A DNA stretch of 64,000 bases, taken from the NCBI GenBank assembly GCA_025175895.1, contig CM045991.1, positions 81,331,174 to 81,395,173 of the forward strand. Direction: 5' to 3'. The notes beneath the pieces were generated by a model. The model was not told the origin of the DNA and did not search any database. It saw only the letters and a list, made by a program, of their open reading frames with translations. Of the stretch, positions 22,832 to 34,725 are shown piece after piece. A program made the translations under genes and the position numbers. The DNA is from Wurfbainia villosa (lineage: Eukaryota > Streptophyta > Magnoliopsida > Zingiberales > Zingiberaceae). How positions within the stretch are numbered: position 1 is the stretch's first letter; every line of letters starts with the position of its first letter.

Positions 22832-24483
22832 GTGAAGATGGAATTCCAAGACAAGCTTGGATGGGATATCAACACACCTATCCCCTATTCCTTCTATGGA
22901 CGAGAAGGTTTCAATTCTTGGAAGGCGAGAATTGAAGATTTTTTGACGATGAGAGACCTTGAGGAGTGGTCCGCGTTGATGGAAGGATTTGAATATCCTA
23001 AGGGACCAAAGGGAGGGTTTCTCAAGAAGAAGAAGTGGAGTGAGGAGCAACTCCAACAATTCGATAAAAACAAGAAGGTAATAAAATTCATTTTTGATTT
23101 AATTCCTAATGACCTCTTGTGTAGCCTAGGTGACTATGTGGATGCTAAGGAGCTATGGAGCGATTTGGCCAAGCTTCATGAAAGTCTATCATCGGTCCAA
23201 GAAGAAGGACCATCACCCTCTCAAGCTCAAGAGCTTGAGGATTCGGAAGTTGATAGGGAATCAACATCCGGATCGTAGAAGGAAGTAGAGGAGGAAGTGG
23301 AAGAAGCATCCACCTCAAGGACCGAGGGGGAGGAGAGAACTTCCACACCGGAACATCAAGAAGAAGCTTCGACATCCGGTCAAGATGAAGAAGCCCAAAG
23401 TCCAATTCTGGTCTCCATTAACCTAGGTATCTCAAACATATATGTTAATAATAAAATGCATATAATGTGTTTTGAGTGTAGGGAAACTGGGCACTATAAG
23501 AGCAAGTGGCCAAAGAAGGCTAGGAAAGCTCCACCGGCACCAAAAGTCAAGAATGCCGGTGCCCCAAGTCAAAAGAGCAAGGAGCACATCATATGCTTCA
23601 AGTGCAATTCAAAAGGGCATTATTAGAGTCAATGCCCTAGGGGGAGCAAGAGAGTCAAAGAGGGAGCTATACATGTAGGGGGAGCCTCCAAGGCAAACCC
23701 TAAGGTATATTTCAATAATGCACCTTCTAGATTTAAAAGTCAAAAGCATGCTAGAAATTTTAATTCTCTTGCAATTCACCGTGAAAAGCATGCTAGAGAT
23801 AAATATTTTTGCTTAGGAGCCAAGAGGGTAAATTTTTCAAGAAAGGAGAAATTTGGGACAAATGTCCCTAGAAAAACTCTTCCTAAGGAAAGCATTAGGA
23901 AAATAGAAAACCACTTAGGCATTAACCCTAAGAAGGGTAGGCATATGCCTAGAGAAAATGGTAATGCCCAAAAACTTAATCAAAAATCAGTTGGGCAATT
24001 AGAGGATGAAAATCAAGCCTTGAGGTCAAGGCTTGAAAAACTAGAAAAGACCCTTAGGAATATACAAAATCAATTTAAAGGGTCTAATGGGCAAAGTCAA
24101 AGGTCCAAAAGTCAAAGTCAACACCTAGGACCTAAGAGTCAAAGTCAACCAAGGGCAAGCAAGGTTTGGGTCACAAACCTAAGCCTAAAGTGGCTTACCA
24201 TAGTGTTCCATTTGATTATGGAACACAAACTAGGTCTAGGAAGACTAAGGTCAATAGAAAAGTCATCCCTAAGGTTGACCAAAGGGTATGCCTAGTGGCT
24301 AGGGTTTCTAGGAAACCTAGGGTGGCCACTAAGAAGGTTGCAAGGGGAGTTACCCCTAGAGTCAACCTAGGTAAGACCCAAATGACCAAGGCTAATAAGC
24401 CTAGGAGGGTCATTAGGAAGGTATCTAGGGAGGTTATCCCTACCCTAGGAGCTCAAATCGGTTTTGGGTTCCTAAGAGCGTGA
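22832..24483 (+). pseudogene. G2 gag
   Basis: Frame from ATG 22832, with an earlier in-frame reading possible from 22823. The N-terminal gag domain contains PYSFYGREGFNSWKARIEDF and AKELWSDLAKLHESL, followed by an acidic Ser/Glu-rich linker and two zinc-knuckle motifs: CFECRETGHYKSKWP, whose last Cys is Trp, and CFKCNSKGHY, then a stop where an aromatic or Gln codon would be expected. A Gln/Leu-rich coiled-coil (LEDENQALRSRLEKLEKTL) and a basic Lys/Arg-rich tail follow. Stops at 23276 and 23624 and a frameshift near 24165 inactivate it. The order (gag, knuckles, coiled-coil) parallels G1 and G3 and resembles SIRE-like Copia gag. Confidence 0.88.
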
Positions 24484-26383
24484 TTGATTCACGCTAGATG
24501 GGTTAGGGTGTGCCAACCTTAAATGGATGGGTAGTTAACTCAACCATGGCAAAGGTGGCACTTTAGGTTATTTTCAAGGTTATGGATACCTTGGAAATAG
24601 GGTTGAATTATAATCCTAAAAGTTTTAGGATGTGCCAATATTACTTGAGAAGTTTGATAAAATGATTAAAATTGGCACAATTTAGGTTTAGAGGTTAGTG
24701 TGCCATTTTGGGTTTTTGGTACACTTGGGAGAAAAATAGAAATATGGCAAAATATATCTAATTATATCAAATGACAATTAATATTAAAATTTGGGTATTA
24801 CTATACCTATATATTTTATATGCCATGCCTTGTTTGCCATATGCCATGTCATGACATCATGCCTAGTTCTATGATTTTATATGTCATGTTCATGTTTTAG
24901 GATTAAGGCTTTAAATGTCATGTGTTTTTAGATTTCATCTTATGCCATGACATCATGATTATGGGAGTATGCTTATTTATATCATTTCTAATGCCATAAT
25001 CATTCATGCATTTAAGATATTTTGATTAAAATTGATTTAAGGACTATGGCATGACTTGGAGTCCCATTTATAAGGGAATCAAGTAGGGTTGCCTTAGAAA
25101 AATGCATGAAACCCTAGATTAAATGAACCAAAACCCACATCTCACATCCAATTGACATGTATGTGTATTTATACACCTTAGATACATGTGAGATGCTAGG
25201 ATATGAGTTGAGTTCAAGGTGCATAGTTTTTGCATCTAGATGAACTAAAACTCATCTTGTTTCAATTTGTGGATCATTGGGAAAGCTTGTGTACAAGTCA
25301 TGTACATAGAGCCCAAGGAATATGATCCAAAATAAGGTTTTGAAAACATTTTAAAATCAATTTGAAAAACCTTGGTGAAGTCTATCTTTTGATAGCAATC
25401 ACCATTGATGAGATTGATACAAAGTGAGCTTAAACTTTAAAGTTTTTAGTCACTTTTGGATTTTGTATCAATTTCTCTATTTTATGGGTAAAATAATTTT
25501 CAAACATTTTTCACCCATTGTATTGGTCATAGGTATTATACGTATGAATTTTCATGATTTTTCGAATTACGTATAATTATTTATGAATTTCCAAAATTCA
25601 TTTCTGATAGGTGAAAATCGAGATTTTTGATTATCGATCGGCCTATACAATGTGTGATGGCGATCGGTGATAATGTGATCGTGATTCTGTCGAGTCATTG
25701 CCAGGTCTAATTTCGGGTTAACAAGGTTTGTTTAGCCCGTGTTCAACTATGGAAAAGGTTTCTAATCACTCCTAACCCTAGGATATGCTTTAGGAAGCAT
25801 TATAAAGGGTGAAAATTCATTGGATATGGATTAGGAGCTATGTTAGGTCAAAGTATCAAATTTAGGGTGAGTGAAAGTTCTATGTTGAACTAAGAACCTT
25901 AATTTTGATGGTTTAGAGTTCCTATTGGCTTAGGGGCTTCCCAAGGACATTGTTGGTGCAATGATCAAGGGGGAGCAAGCCTTTAGGGGGAGTTATCCAT
26001 CTTGGGATGATGGATGTGTTTTTCTCCTTGGAGAGAAGAAGTTATTGGGAGAGTATCATAAATTGAGAAAATTGATGGGTTTTTGATACCCAATTTGGAA
26101 ATTGGGAGAGTGAATAGGATTGCCTCTTTTGAGTGATATGGGACTTATCACTAGGATGATGGTAGGCATCCTAGATATTTTTAGGTCAAAAAGGGGGAGA
26201 TTGTAAGATCTCATTGGAACATGAGACATTGACCTCCTTGGAGAGATAACCTTTTTGATGTTAGTCAAAAAGGGGGAGAATGTTTGGGGGAGAACATTTG
26301 GAGAGTGTTTACCAATTTGGGATAATTGGTAAGGGATTTGAGTTAGTGGTCTAACTCAAATGATTTGTTTGGTTTTTGTCAAA
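24484..26383 (+). other. Noncoding 3' internal region of G2
   Basis: About 1.9 kb without pol motifs in any frame. It contains repeated ATGCCATG-type words (24,820-25,020) and, towards the end, PPT-like purine tracts at 26187-26200 and 26265-26280. Confidence 0.75.
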
Positions 26384-26401
26384 CATCAAAAAGGGGGAGA
26401 T
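26187..26401 (+). promoter_or_regulatory. PPT of G2 and two upstream PPT-like copies
   Basis: The functional PPT is AAAAAGGGGGAGAT at 26388-26401, directly before the 3' LTR. The same AAAAAGGGGGAGA core preceded by GTC occurs at 26187-26200 and 26265-26280. The copy at 26187 is even followed by TGTAAG, resembling an LTR start. Confidence 0.8.
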
Positions 26402-27914
26402 TGTTGGTGCAATCGGCCCAGGTCACGATTGACCAGGACTCGAGTTTGACTCGAGTGATGTTTTGATGTTTCGACAAAAACATATGACAATGTAATTGTC
26501 ATGGGAAAGTCCAAGTGGAACACTTGGCATTTGGTAAAGTCCAAGTCTTGAGTACTTGGCATGAAAAGTCCAAGTGGGACACTTGGCACATGAAAAGTCC
26601 AAGCATGGGTCTTGGCAAGGTAAAGTCCAAGTCTTGAGTACTTGGCAAATGGAAAGTCCAAGCATGGGTCTTGGCATGGAAAGTCCAAGCATGGTCTTGG
26701 CATGAAAAGTCCAACATGGGTTGGCAAGGGAAAGTCCAAGCTTGAGTCTTGGCATTTGAGAAGTCCAAGGGTTTGATATTGGCAGCATAAAGTCCAAGCG
26801 GGAATCTTGGCAGCATAAGACCAATGGTTGACGGCGTAAAGTCCAAGCGGAGTCTTGGCGGCGTAAGTCCAATGTGCCTTGGCGGTGTAGACACCGTTAG
26901 CATGACATAGCCCAGGGAAGCACCTGGAGGCTAGCGCGATGGATGATCAAGTCATGGATGACTTGGAGGGATCCGAGAGGCGTGAGGCTGATGGAGGTGG
27001 CTAGAAGGCTTAGGTCTAGGCTAAGGGTGGTCTAGCAAGTATGGGGGCACCATACTTGGGTTAAAACCTCATTCTTGAGGTTGGCAGTCGACTGGCATTA
27101 TGGCCGGTTCGACTGCCATGAGTCGACTTGAGTTCGACTGCCAGCTTGAGGCTGAAAATGCTCTAGCATGATCGCTCGTTAGTAGATGACTTATCAGCGA
27201 TCGTCGATGGATGGCGCCGCCGAGTGTCGAGCACGCGCTCCGTAGCGAAGGCCGACTGCGTGCGATCGCTAATGTTGGCGCCGATCGCAAGAGTCCCGTT
27301 GGAACTTTTCCAGCGTGGATTGAGTCGTTGTCTCACGACAATGCATGGCATCGGACGGGGACTTATGGCAGTCGACTGATAGGCAAAAATCCAGCCCGAC
27401 GCGAGATAAAAGGGAGCTGTTCATGGAGATTGCAGTTAAGTTCTTTGGGGGCTTTGGTGAGGCGATTTGAAGGCGATTTGCAGGTGCATTTCAGGGTCCT
27501 TCAAGCTCATCCATGCAACCGACAAGCAAGCGCTCAAAACCCTAGTTTGTAAAGTGTTCTTTACATTTTCACTTGTATTTGCTTGTTTACTTTGTATTAC
27601 TTGTTGTAATTCATTGTACGAGGTTTCTCCACCTCCGACTTGTTGTCGAGAAGGAGCTTTATTGCTTAGTGGTGTTTGTGGCATCGCTAGGGTTCGTACG
27701 AACCCAATCCGTGGAGTAGGAACTGTTACGGTTCCGAACCACGTTATATCCTCGTGTTGTGCTTGCGTTCGTTATTGTATCTTTTCGTTATTGCTTTTAT
27801 TATTTCTATTCCGCTGCGCATAACGAGATTTGTAGAGACGATCGCGAACGAATTCCATCGATGTACGAATTCAACGCTATTCACCCCCCCTCTAGCGGCG
27901 TCAAATCCCCAATA
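26402..27914 (+). repeat. 3' LTR of G2
   Basis: 1513 bp, nearly identical to the 5' LTR apart from the 27165-27295 block and scattered changes. The terminal CA is mutated to TA. Confidence 0.92.
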
Positions 27915-28340
27915 CATTTCTTGCAGATAGAGGATAATTTTTAAAGGAACAAATTTTTGTAGTGTGTGCAGGGCAGGCTCAGAAGAGACCCTGCAGGTTG
28001 TGTTGTGGGAATACAGAAATAGTTTTTATAGGATATTAATAGAATGTTAAAGTGAATTTTAATTACAGAATGATATATAAGTAGACATAATGCAAATTTG
28101 AATGTAATTGAAGAAGCATCCATTGCATAATATGTTTGAGTACATGTAATGTTTACAGGAGAAGTAGTTCTTCAATACAAGTTATTAGGAATTACATATT
28201 GTCTTTTGCAATATTTACTACTCTGAGTCAGTGTCAGAGTCAGTATTGAAAGCCTCCTGGAAAAACTTCTTATAGGCTTCTTCTATGCTGAGTTCATGGT
28301 TCTGTAGGCCGGGTAGGAATAATTTCTTTTCATTGGCTAC
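27915..28340. other. Gypsy noncoding segment
   Basis: AT-rich sequence starting with the second TSD copy of G2 and leading into the C-terminal end of antisense ORF B. No gene recognised. Confidence 0.4.
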
Positions 28341-31300
28341 CTATAGAGCACCTTCGAATCCTCTCTGAAAATATCTACTGTATTTTTTGGTCGTTCGGGT
28401 CAAGATTCTAGTTTTTTCAATAGCCCATCTTTCGACTTTTGTTTCTTTAAGTTGAGACAACTCCTGGTTAAGATGATTGGCTCGGACAGCTTGTTCATTT
28501 ACAGTATTAGACAGGACCTGAAAATGATGCATCAATGTATGAAAGTGAAATTGGAACTCATCTAGGCTATTGAAGGTTGTGTATATGAGTTCGATAAAAG
28601 CATCTATGAGATCTTCCATAGGCTAGAAGCACTCGCCTGACTAGAGATTGTTAGGGCAATCAACCCATGTGATGTGGTTTTGATGTGTGTGGCAAAGGGT
28701 TTAAGTTAGGATTGATAAGGATTTGATATATGCGTTGAAGTCATGCAGGACTTAGTAATTCACACATGGAGCATTGACAAGTTTCACCTCTCATGACTTG
28801 GTCTTTGAGTCAGTGAAAGATGCATTGTGAAAGTCGTGCGCTTGGTGCATCCGAGGGACCGCCGGACGAGGAGCATTGGAGTGAAGGCGGAGGAAGTAGA
28901 CTTCAGGGCGAGACACGAAGGATGGCGTTGCGAAGTCGTGCGCTTGGCGCATCCGAGGGACGTGGATAGACGAAGAGAACATAAAAGGTGAGGGACTCCA
29001 AGGAAAGATGAGAGTGAGCGAATGTAACCCGGGACGGGTAGCGCTTAGGTGAAACTTGGCCAATTGGCTAAGTGTCAGATGGGTTTTCCCGACATCAGTC
29101 AACTGCCATATCATGGCAGTCGATTGCTCCAAGTCGACTGTTCACTTGACCGGTGTTCGAGTCGAACTTTTGGTCGAACAATCGACTTCCAACTCATGGC
29201 AGTCGACTGCTAGCTCCATCAGTCGACTTCCAAGAGGAGCAGTCAACTGATGTCAAGGGTTTCGGGCATAGAATGTTGGATAGTCGACTGCTCACTTCGA
29301 GCACTCGACTGTTGGCTCCATCAGTCGACTGATGTGAAGATCAGTCGACTAATGTGGGAGCCATTGGTTAAAATCCAACATGAAAGAAGCCATTATAGGG
29401 CAATGGCTACAGGAGAAATTGACTGATCGGGGCATCAGTCGACTGTCAGGCGCCCAACGGGAAGAATGAGTTCTTCCCTATAAGAAGGGGCCTTTGGACA
29501 CTTGGGGAGCCTAATGCTTTAACTCCAATCAACACCCAAGTGACCAAAATGCTTCCCTACTCTTCTTACTTGCTTTAATCTAAATTCTAATATAAGAAGA
29601 GTGATCTTGTAAGAAAAGGTTACCTCCACCTTGCTTGGTGCCAAGGAGAGAATAGTGAAAGTTTAGGCGTGATTCACTTGGAATGAATCGGTCCGTGGAT
29701 TAGCGGCAAGGTCGTGAACCACGTTAAATCTCTTTGTTAGCGTTTGTCTCATTTCTTATTGCTTTGTCTTTATTGTTTATATTTCCTCTTGCGCTAACGA
29801 GTTTGTAGACGAGCAATCAACGAGCGAATTCCACCGTACGCGAAAGAGGGCTATTCAACCCCCTCTAGTCGGCCACCGACGTTCCAACAGAGATGTCAAT
29901 CAATTTTCTTTTGTTCCCATTTCCGAATTTTTGATCGTTGTTATGTTATGGTTCGATCTGATATTTCAACATTTTCTTTTAGCAATCTGATATTAGTGTT
30001 CTGGAGGGAAATTTCTTTATTCATGGCTTGCATGTCTTGTTTATGCTGAGCAGACATCTTCTTATTCTCTACTAGTAGTTGGTCCCAATCGGTAGATAGA
30101 GTTTCTACTTGAAGTTGCAGCCATTGTTGAAGTTCGATTTCTTTTTCTACTCGGTCGGGAGAAGAAGGAAGGCTGGTTTGTATGCCCAAACTGAATGATG
30201 TGATTTCTTCGGGGTTGGAATGGGTGCCCGTAGTGGAGGTTGGAGGAACAAATGGCATTGTGGAGGGTTATAGTGGCTATGAGTAGGAAGTGGATGATAT
30301 GTCTTATTGACTTTGGTATTACGATAGCCATTGTGCAAAGGATTGTCATTTAGAGTTACTCTGAAAAATATAGGGCATTATTATGAAATGAATTGTTTGT
30401 AAACAGAAATAATTAATGGGTAAAGAAACTTATTGTTCGAAGGCTTTCTTGCAATTCTTGAATTATGTGAGGAGTATTAGAGGAAGGGGGGAAAAAGTAG
30501 GCTCTGATAGGGCAGAATCTGATACGGTGGGAAAATTATCAGGAGGAATGATAGGTGAAGGAAGTGTAGGGAGATAATCTGAGATAGGCATAACAGGAAG
30601 GGAAGAGAGAAGATAGTTGGGGGAAGATTCTGATATTGCTTGTACCAGCAGGTCTAATGGTGAAGAGGTTGTAAGTTTTGGATTAATTGGACTGGGAGGA
30701 GGTGTGGATTGTTGTTGCCTATGGGGGAATAAGGAGGCTAAGGGGAGGTCGTCTGTGGAGGAAGAAGGGGAAGGAGAGGAGGAGAGTTCAATAGGTTCGT
30801 TGAAGGTATTAGTAGGGGGAATGTGGACAAGTGTGTCAGAAGGGGGCAGAGATTCTGATGGAGGAGTTGAGGAAGATGGTTCTGAGAAAGAGGAAGTGGT
30901 AAGGAAAGGAAAGAGATTAGGAACTGGTGCTGGTAGAGGAGGGATAAGGTCATAAGCTACTAAGGTAAAGGTTGGCTGATTCTGTTCAGTGATAATGGTG
31001 ATTGAGGTTGCAAGATGTTCAAGGGGAACCTGTGATAGAGAAGTATAAGTTATTTTTGGTGAAATTGAATCAAGATAGTTAAAATAAGATATAGTGGATA
31101 GGTGACGGCTAGTTACTGAAGCGAGTGGCTCGAGGATGGCAGTGGAGGTAGCTACTGGATCGGTTCTTTTTCATTTCCTTTGATGTTTGGCCAGAGTTCT
31201 GGCAATAGCTACACTCATCATATCCTCTGCAAAACAGAATAGTTGTGGACATTTTAAAGTAAAATTAGTAAGTATACAGAATCTGATATGTATATATATT

Positions 31301-32244
31301 AGAAAATAGAAATTGTAGCTGTTTGGCATGGGGTGATAATATCAATTTAGTGTTTGTGCAGGTCAGGTGATTAGATGGTATACAAAAGTCAATGGATATC
31401 TAAAGCAAGACATCAGTATATTTCGTAGAGGAGTATGAAGTATTAATATATGTTTCAGATCAGTATGGTATGTGAGCAGGGTATGGTGCTAATATGAAGA
31501 CTACAAGGAACATAATACAGTATTGTTACATATGTAAAGACAATTGCAGTAAAGGAAACTTACCAATGGGGAGTGTGTCTTGGGATGGAACATGTGATAG
31601 TCCATAATAGGATAAGATAGGTTCTTGGAGTAGTTCGTTGATGCTGAAATGTTTGTTTTTAAGTTTGGCTTCGATGGAGGGGAAGTTCATGGCAACTTTA
31701 ATAGTCTTAAGGTCAGGAAGATCTTTAAGGGTGGTTCTCCAGCGGTAGGAAAATTGAAGGGGGGGATCCATGGGGAAAAAGAAATATAATTCCTTCCAGC
31801 TCTTGTGGGAAGTGGGCATATCGGTCAAAAATTGATAACCTTGGCGTGCCATGAAATAGAACACACTTGAGTCAACCATTTTTAGTTGATAAAGCAATGG
31901 AATATGTGGGGAATTTGGGGAATGTCGAGGTGTTTAAATACGATGATGGTTCCAATGAGAATGCGGATGGATTTTGGGGTTAATTGGTTTTTCGAGAGGT
32001 TGTAGTAGGTGAGGAAGTGAAAGAGAGGTTTTGGGACAGGAAGGCAGAGACCTCCTTCTATCTGCCCTGTGAAAAGGGTGTTGGTGTCAGGCCGAGGAAG
32101 ATGAGGGTGTTGGTCGTGATTAGGGATGATAGTGGTGAAACCCTCGGGGATGTATTTGGGTTCACAAAGGAAGAACGAATTGTTGAGGGTTAGGTGGTTG
32201 GGCGTGGTTTCATACCAGGGAATAGTGGAGGAGGAGGAGGCCAT
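28341..32244 (-). pseudogene. Antisense ORF B of Tat-type Gypsy element
   Basis: Begins at ATG 32244 (MASSSSTIPWYETTPNH). The N-terminus contains HPHLPRPDTNTLFTGQIEGG, a PLFHFLTYYNLSKNQLTP block and, after a frameshift near 31,890-31,905, VFYFMARQGYQFLTDMPTSH and SWKELYFFF. These align with antisense ORF A, so the two are diverged paralogues of the PF04195-like family. The central part (30,600-31,000) is Pro/Leu/Ser-rich on the minus strand. The C-terminal segments at 29941-30258 and 28341-28619 are Glu/Gln/Leu-rich and probably coiled-coil. Solo LTR S2 splits this region. Function unknown. Confidence 0.65.
28649..29889 (+). mobile_element. S2: solo LTR of the G1 family
   Basis: 1241 bp from TGTTAGGGCAATCAACC to GACGTTCCAACA with perfect TSD GAGAT (28644-28648, 29890-29894). 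It is similar throughout to the G1 LTRs, including the start, the CAGTCGACTG palindromes (eight or so between 29115 and 29445) and the C-rich end. No internal region, so it is a solo LTR. It lies inside antisense ORF B. Confidence 0.92.
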
Positions 32245-32829
32245 GGAGAAGAGTTGGTCACAGAAAGCTTGAAGATGTCGGAGAAGGGGGGATCTAGGGT
32301 TTCAAGCATGAGTGGAAGTTGAACAACGAGGGCATGGGTTTTCAAAGAAAATTTTGAGAATAAGTATGATGGTTGGGGAATTGGAAGAATGAAGTTAAGA
32401 ATTTTTATTGGCCCTAATGTTGTTTTTTAAGAAATTGTCTTTTGCAATAGTACTTCAAAAAATTTCTAAAGCACTTTGCACCTATTACAGAGTTCTTGGG
32501 ATATCTTGTATTCTTTGACAAAGGGCTATATAATTTTTTTCTAAGGCATTCTACATTTCGGGCAAAATTGGAAGGTTATCAAATTTTTTTCTAAAGGAAT
32601 TGTATGTCTGATTCACAATGGGGCTAATTAAGACTATTAATATTTCTAAGGGTTTTTGCATCTACTCAAATTCTTCTTGGCAATGGTATCTATTCTAGTG
32701 GTTTTCTTTACTTAATCAGAATTTCTTCTTTCTTGTGGCAGTGGTATTCTTTCTAAGGTATGGCAAGTTTGTTACAATTTTCTTGTAAAATTAATGGTAT
32801 TTTTTTCTAAGTGTTGAAAACTAACTCAG
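32245..32829. other. Upstream region of antisense ORF B
   Basis: AT-rich, with several TTTCTAA-type words between 32,450 and 32,830. No gene and no clear TATA box for ORF B. It may contain the start of the Gypsy 3' LTR, but I could not place a boundary. Confidence 0.35.
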
Positions 32830-33205
32830 GCTCTTATGCCTCCTATAACAGCCTATGGGCTAGATAGCTATTTTCCCCCATGGGAAACTATAACGCCACT
32901 ATATGGCATATGTAAAAAATTTTAAGCTTTCATGCCTACTATAACATTCTATGGGATAGATAGTTATTTTCCCTCACGGGGAACTATAACGCCACTATAT
33001 GACATAGGTAAAATGTTCTCAAGGCTCTATGTCTACTATAACAGCCTATGAGCTTGATAGCTATTTTCCCCTACGAGGAATTATAACGCCACTATATGGC
33101 ATATGTAAAGTGTTATTAAGCCTCTTACGCCTCTTATAACAGCCTATAGGCTATGTAGATACCTTCCCCCATGTGGAACTATAACGCCAGCTATAATAGG
33201 TAGGT
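32830..33205. repeat. Tandem array 1 (about 90-bp unit, 4 copies)
   Basis: Four diverged units each containing CTATAACAGCCTATG..., a TAGCTATTTTCCCC block and CTATAACGCCACTATATGGCAT. Confidence 0.85.
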
Positions 33206-33396
33206 AAATTCCTAACAGGGCTTAATGCCTCATACAATATTCAAATCTTAGCGTTTCATATAATATTTAAGGATAAAAAGCCTCATACACTATCTAAGGA
33301 TCGGTGCCTCATGCAATGTTTAAAGCATAGTCCTTAATATGGCAATATGGTAGGTTTGGGTGTTTAAGTTTGGTGTGGCAATGTCTATGCATTCAT

Positions 33397-33690
33397 AAGA
33401 ACTTGTAAAACTTCACTCGACTTTGCTCTTCAGTTTTACTAAAGAGGAGGAACTTATGATGGGTGTGGGGTTTTTCAGTTAAGGCAGAGAATTTTTTTTG
33501 CTATAAGCACTTGTAAAATTTCACTCGACTTCGCTCTTCAATTTTGCTAAAGAGGGGGAACTTATGATGGGTGTGGGGTTTTTCAGTTAAGGCAAAGAAA
33601 ATTTTTTGTTATAAGCACTTGTAAAATCTCACTCGACTTTGCTCTTAAGTTTTACTAAAGAGGGGAAACTTATGATGGGGTCGGGGTTTT
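33397..33690. repeat. Tandem array 2 (about 110-bp unit, 3 copies)
   Basis: Three units, each with ACTTGTAAAA, TCACTCGACTT, a CTAAAGAGG block and CTTATGATGGG near the end. Unit borders are marked by T-rich runs. Confidence 0.85.
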
Positions 33691-33704
33691 TTCTGATGAA
33701 GATT

Positions 33705-34440
33705 AAGCTTTTCCCGAGCAGTTTATATGAAATCTCGAGCGGTTAGTGTATTTCCCTAGCCGTATGTTCATTACCCGAGTAGTATGTATGATTCCTGAAC
33801 ATAGTAAGGGTGAGCAAGGCAATGTTGTTCAGTGGCTAAGTATGGTGTTGGCACAGCAGTTTATGTGAAATCCCACGTGGTTAGTGTATTTTTCGAGTCG
33901 TATGTTCATTACCCACTCAGTATATGTGTTTCCCGAGTAGCATGTATGATTCCCGAACATAGTAGGGGTGAGTAGGATAGTGTTGTTCAGTGACTAAGTA
34001 TGGTGCTAGCAGAGCAGTTTATGTGAAATCCTGAGCGGTTAGTGTATTTCTTGAGTCGTATGTTCATAACCCGAGAAGTATATGTATTTTTCGAGCAGTA
34101 TGTATGATTCCCGAACATAGTAGAGATGAGTAGGGCAATGTTATTTAGTGAGTAGGTATGGTGCTAGTAGAGCAGTCTATGTGGAATTCCGAGCGGTTAG
34201 TGTATTTCCCAAGCAGTGTATGTGTTTCTTGAGCAGTATGTAGGATTCCCGAGCATAGTAGGGGTGAGCAGGGCAGTGATGTTCAGTGACTAAGTATGGG
34301 GCTAGCAGAGCAGTATATGTGAAATCCTGAGCGATTAGTATATTTTTCGAGCAGTGTGGTCATTCCCCGAGTAGTATGTTTATTTTTCGTATGGTGTGTT
34401 CATTACCTAAGCAGTATGTTCATTTCCCGAGCCACTTATG
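33705..34440. repeat. Tandem array 3 (about 150-185-bp unit, 4 or more copies)
   Basis: Units carry GAGCGGTTAGTGTATTT, TATGTTCATTACCC, TTCCCGAACATAGTA, GGGTGAG and TAAGTATGGTGCTAGCAGAGCAG-like words (each shown in part). CCCGAGCAG-type words recur many times. Confidence 0.8.
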
Positions 34441-34716
34441 GGTTTTGGGGTTTCTTTTTTAGTATGGAGAAATCATGAGGAAAGGGTATGCCGGAGTATG
34501 GGAAGTGGTATGAGAAGGTTGAAAATAATTAGTTTAATATATTTGATCATTTATTTTCTGTATTTTGTTTAACTAATATGTGACAGGGAAGCATATGGTG
34601 TATAAGACATTTGAGGCAGGTATTTTTGAATTAAAGCGGGAAAAGCGATTACAATGATAGCTTGGAAAAGGGCATTAAAGTAAATTCACCATAAGGAGAA
34701 GGCGGGGTGAACCATC

Positions 34717-34725
34717 TATAAAAGG
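34717..34725 (+). promoter_or_regulatory. TATA box, probable Gypsy LTR promoter
   Basis: CTATAAAAGGG in a purine-rich context, 235 bp before the insertion point of Copia C1. Together with the upstream tandem arrays it suggests the U3/R part of a long Gypsy LTR whose end is cut by C1. This is inference; I found no matching second LTR. Confidence 0.45.

Larger units (their letters stand above)
21260..27914 (+). mobile_element. G2: gag-only (TR-GAG-like) LTR element
   Basis: A 6655-bp element with LTRs 21260-22770 and 26402-27914, PBS, gag, about 1.9 kb of noncoding DNA and a PPT. It is flanked by the perfect TSD CATTT (21255-21259, 27915-27919). The 3' LTR ends AATA where the 5' LTR ends AACA. 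No protease, integrase, reverse transcriptase or RNase H is encoded. It resembles published terminal-repeat elements with only a GAG domain (TR-GAG), which depend on an autonomous partner. Confidence 0.92.

Noticed and set aside
22323..22935. ORFs at the end of the G2 LTR (22323-22679, 22615-22935)
   Set aside because: They overlap the U5 end and the PBS; duplicated in the 3' LTR. The real gag frame starts at 22832.
30617..30955. Gly/Glu/Ser-rich plus-strand ORF of 112 codons
   Set aside because: It is the complement of the Pro/Ser-rich middle of antisense ORF B; no independent support.
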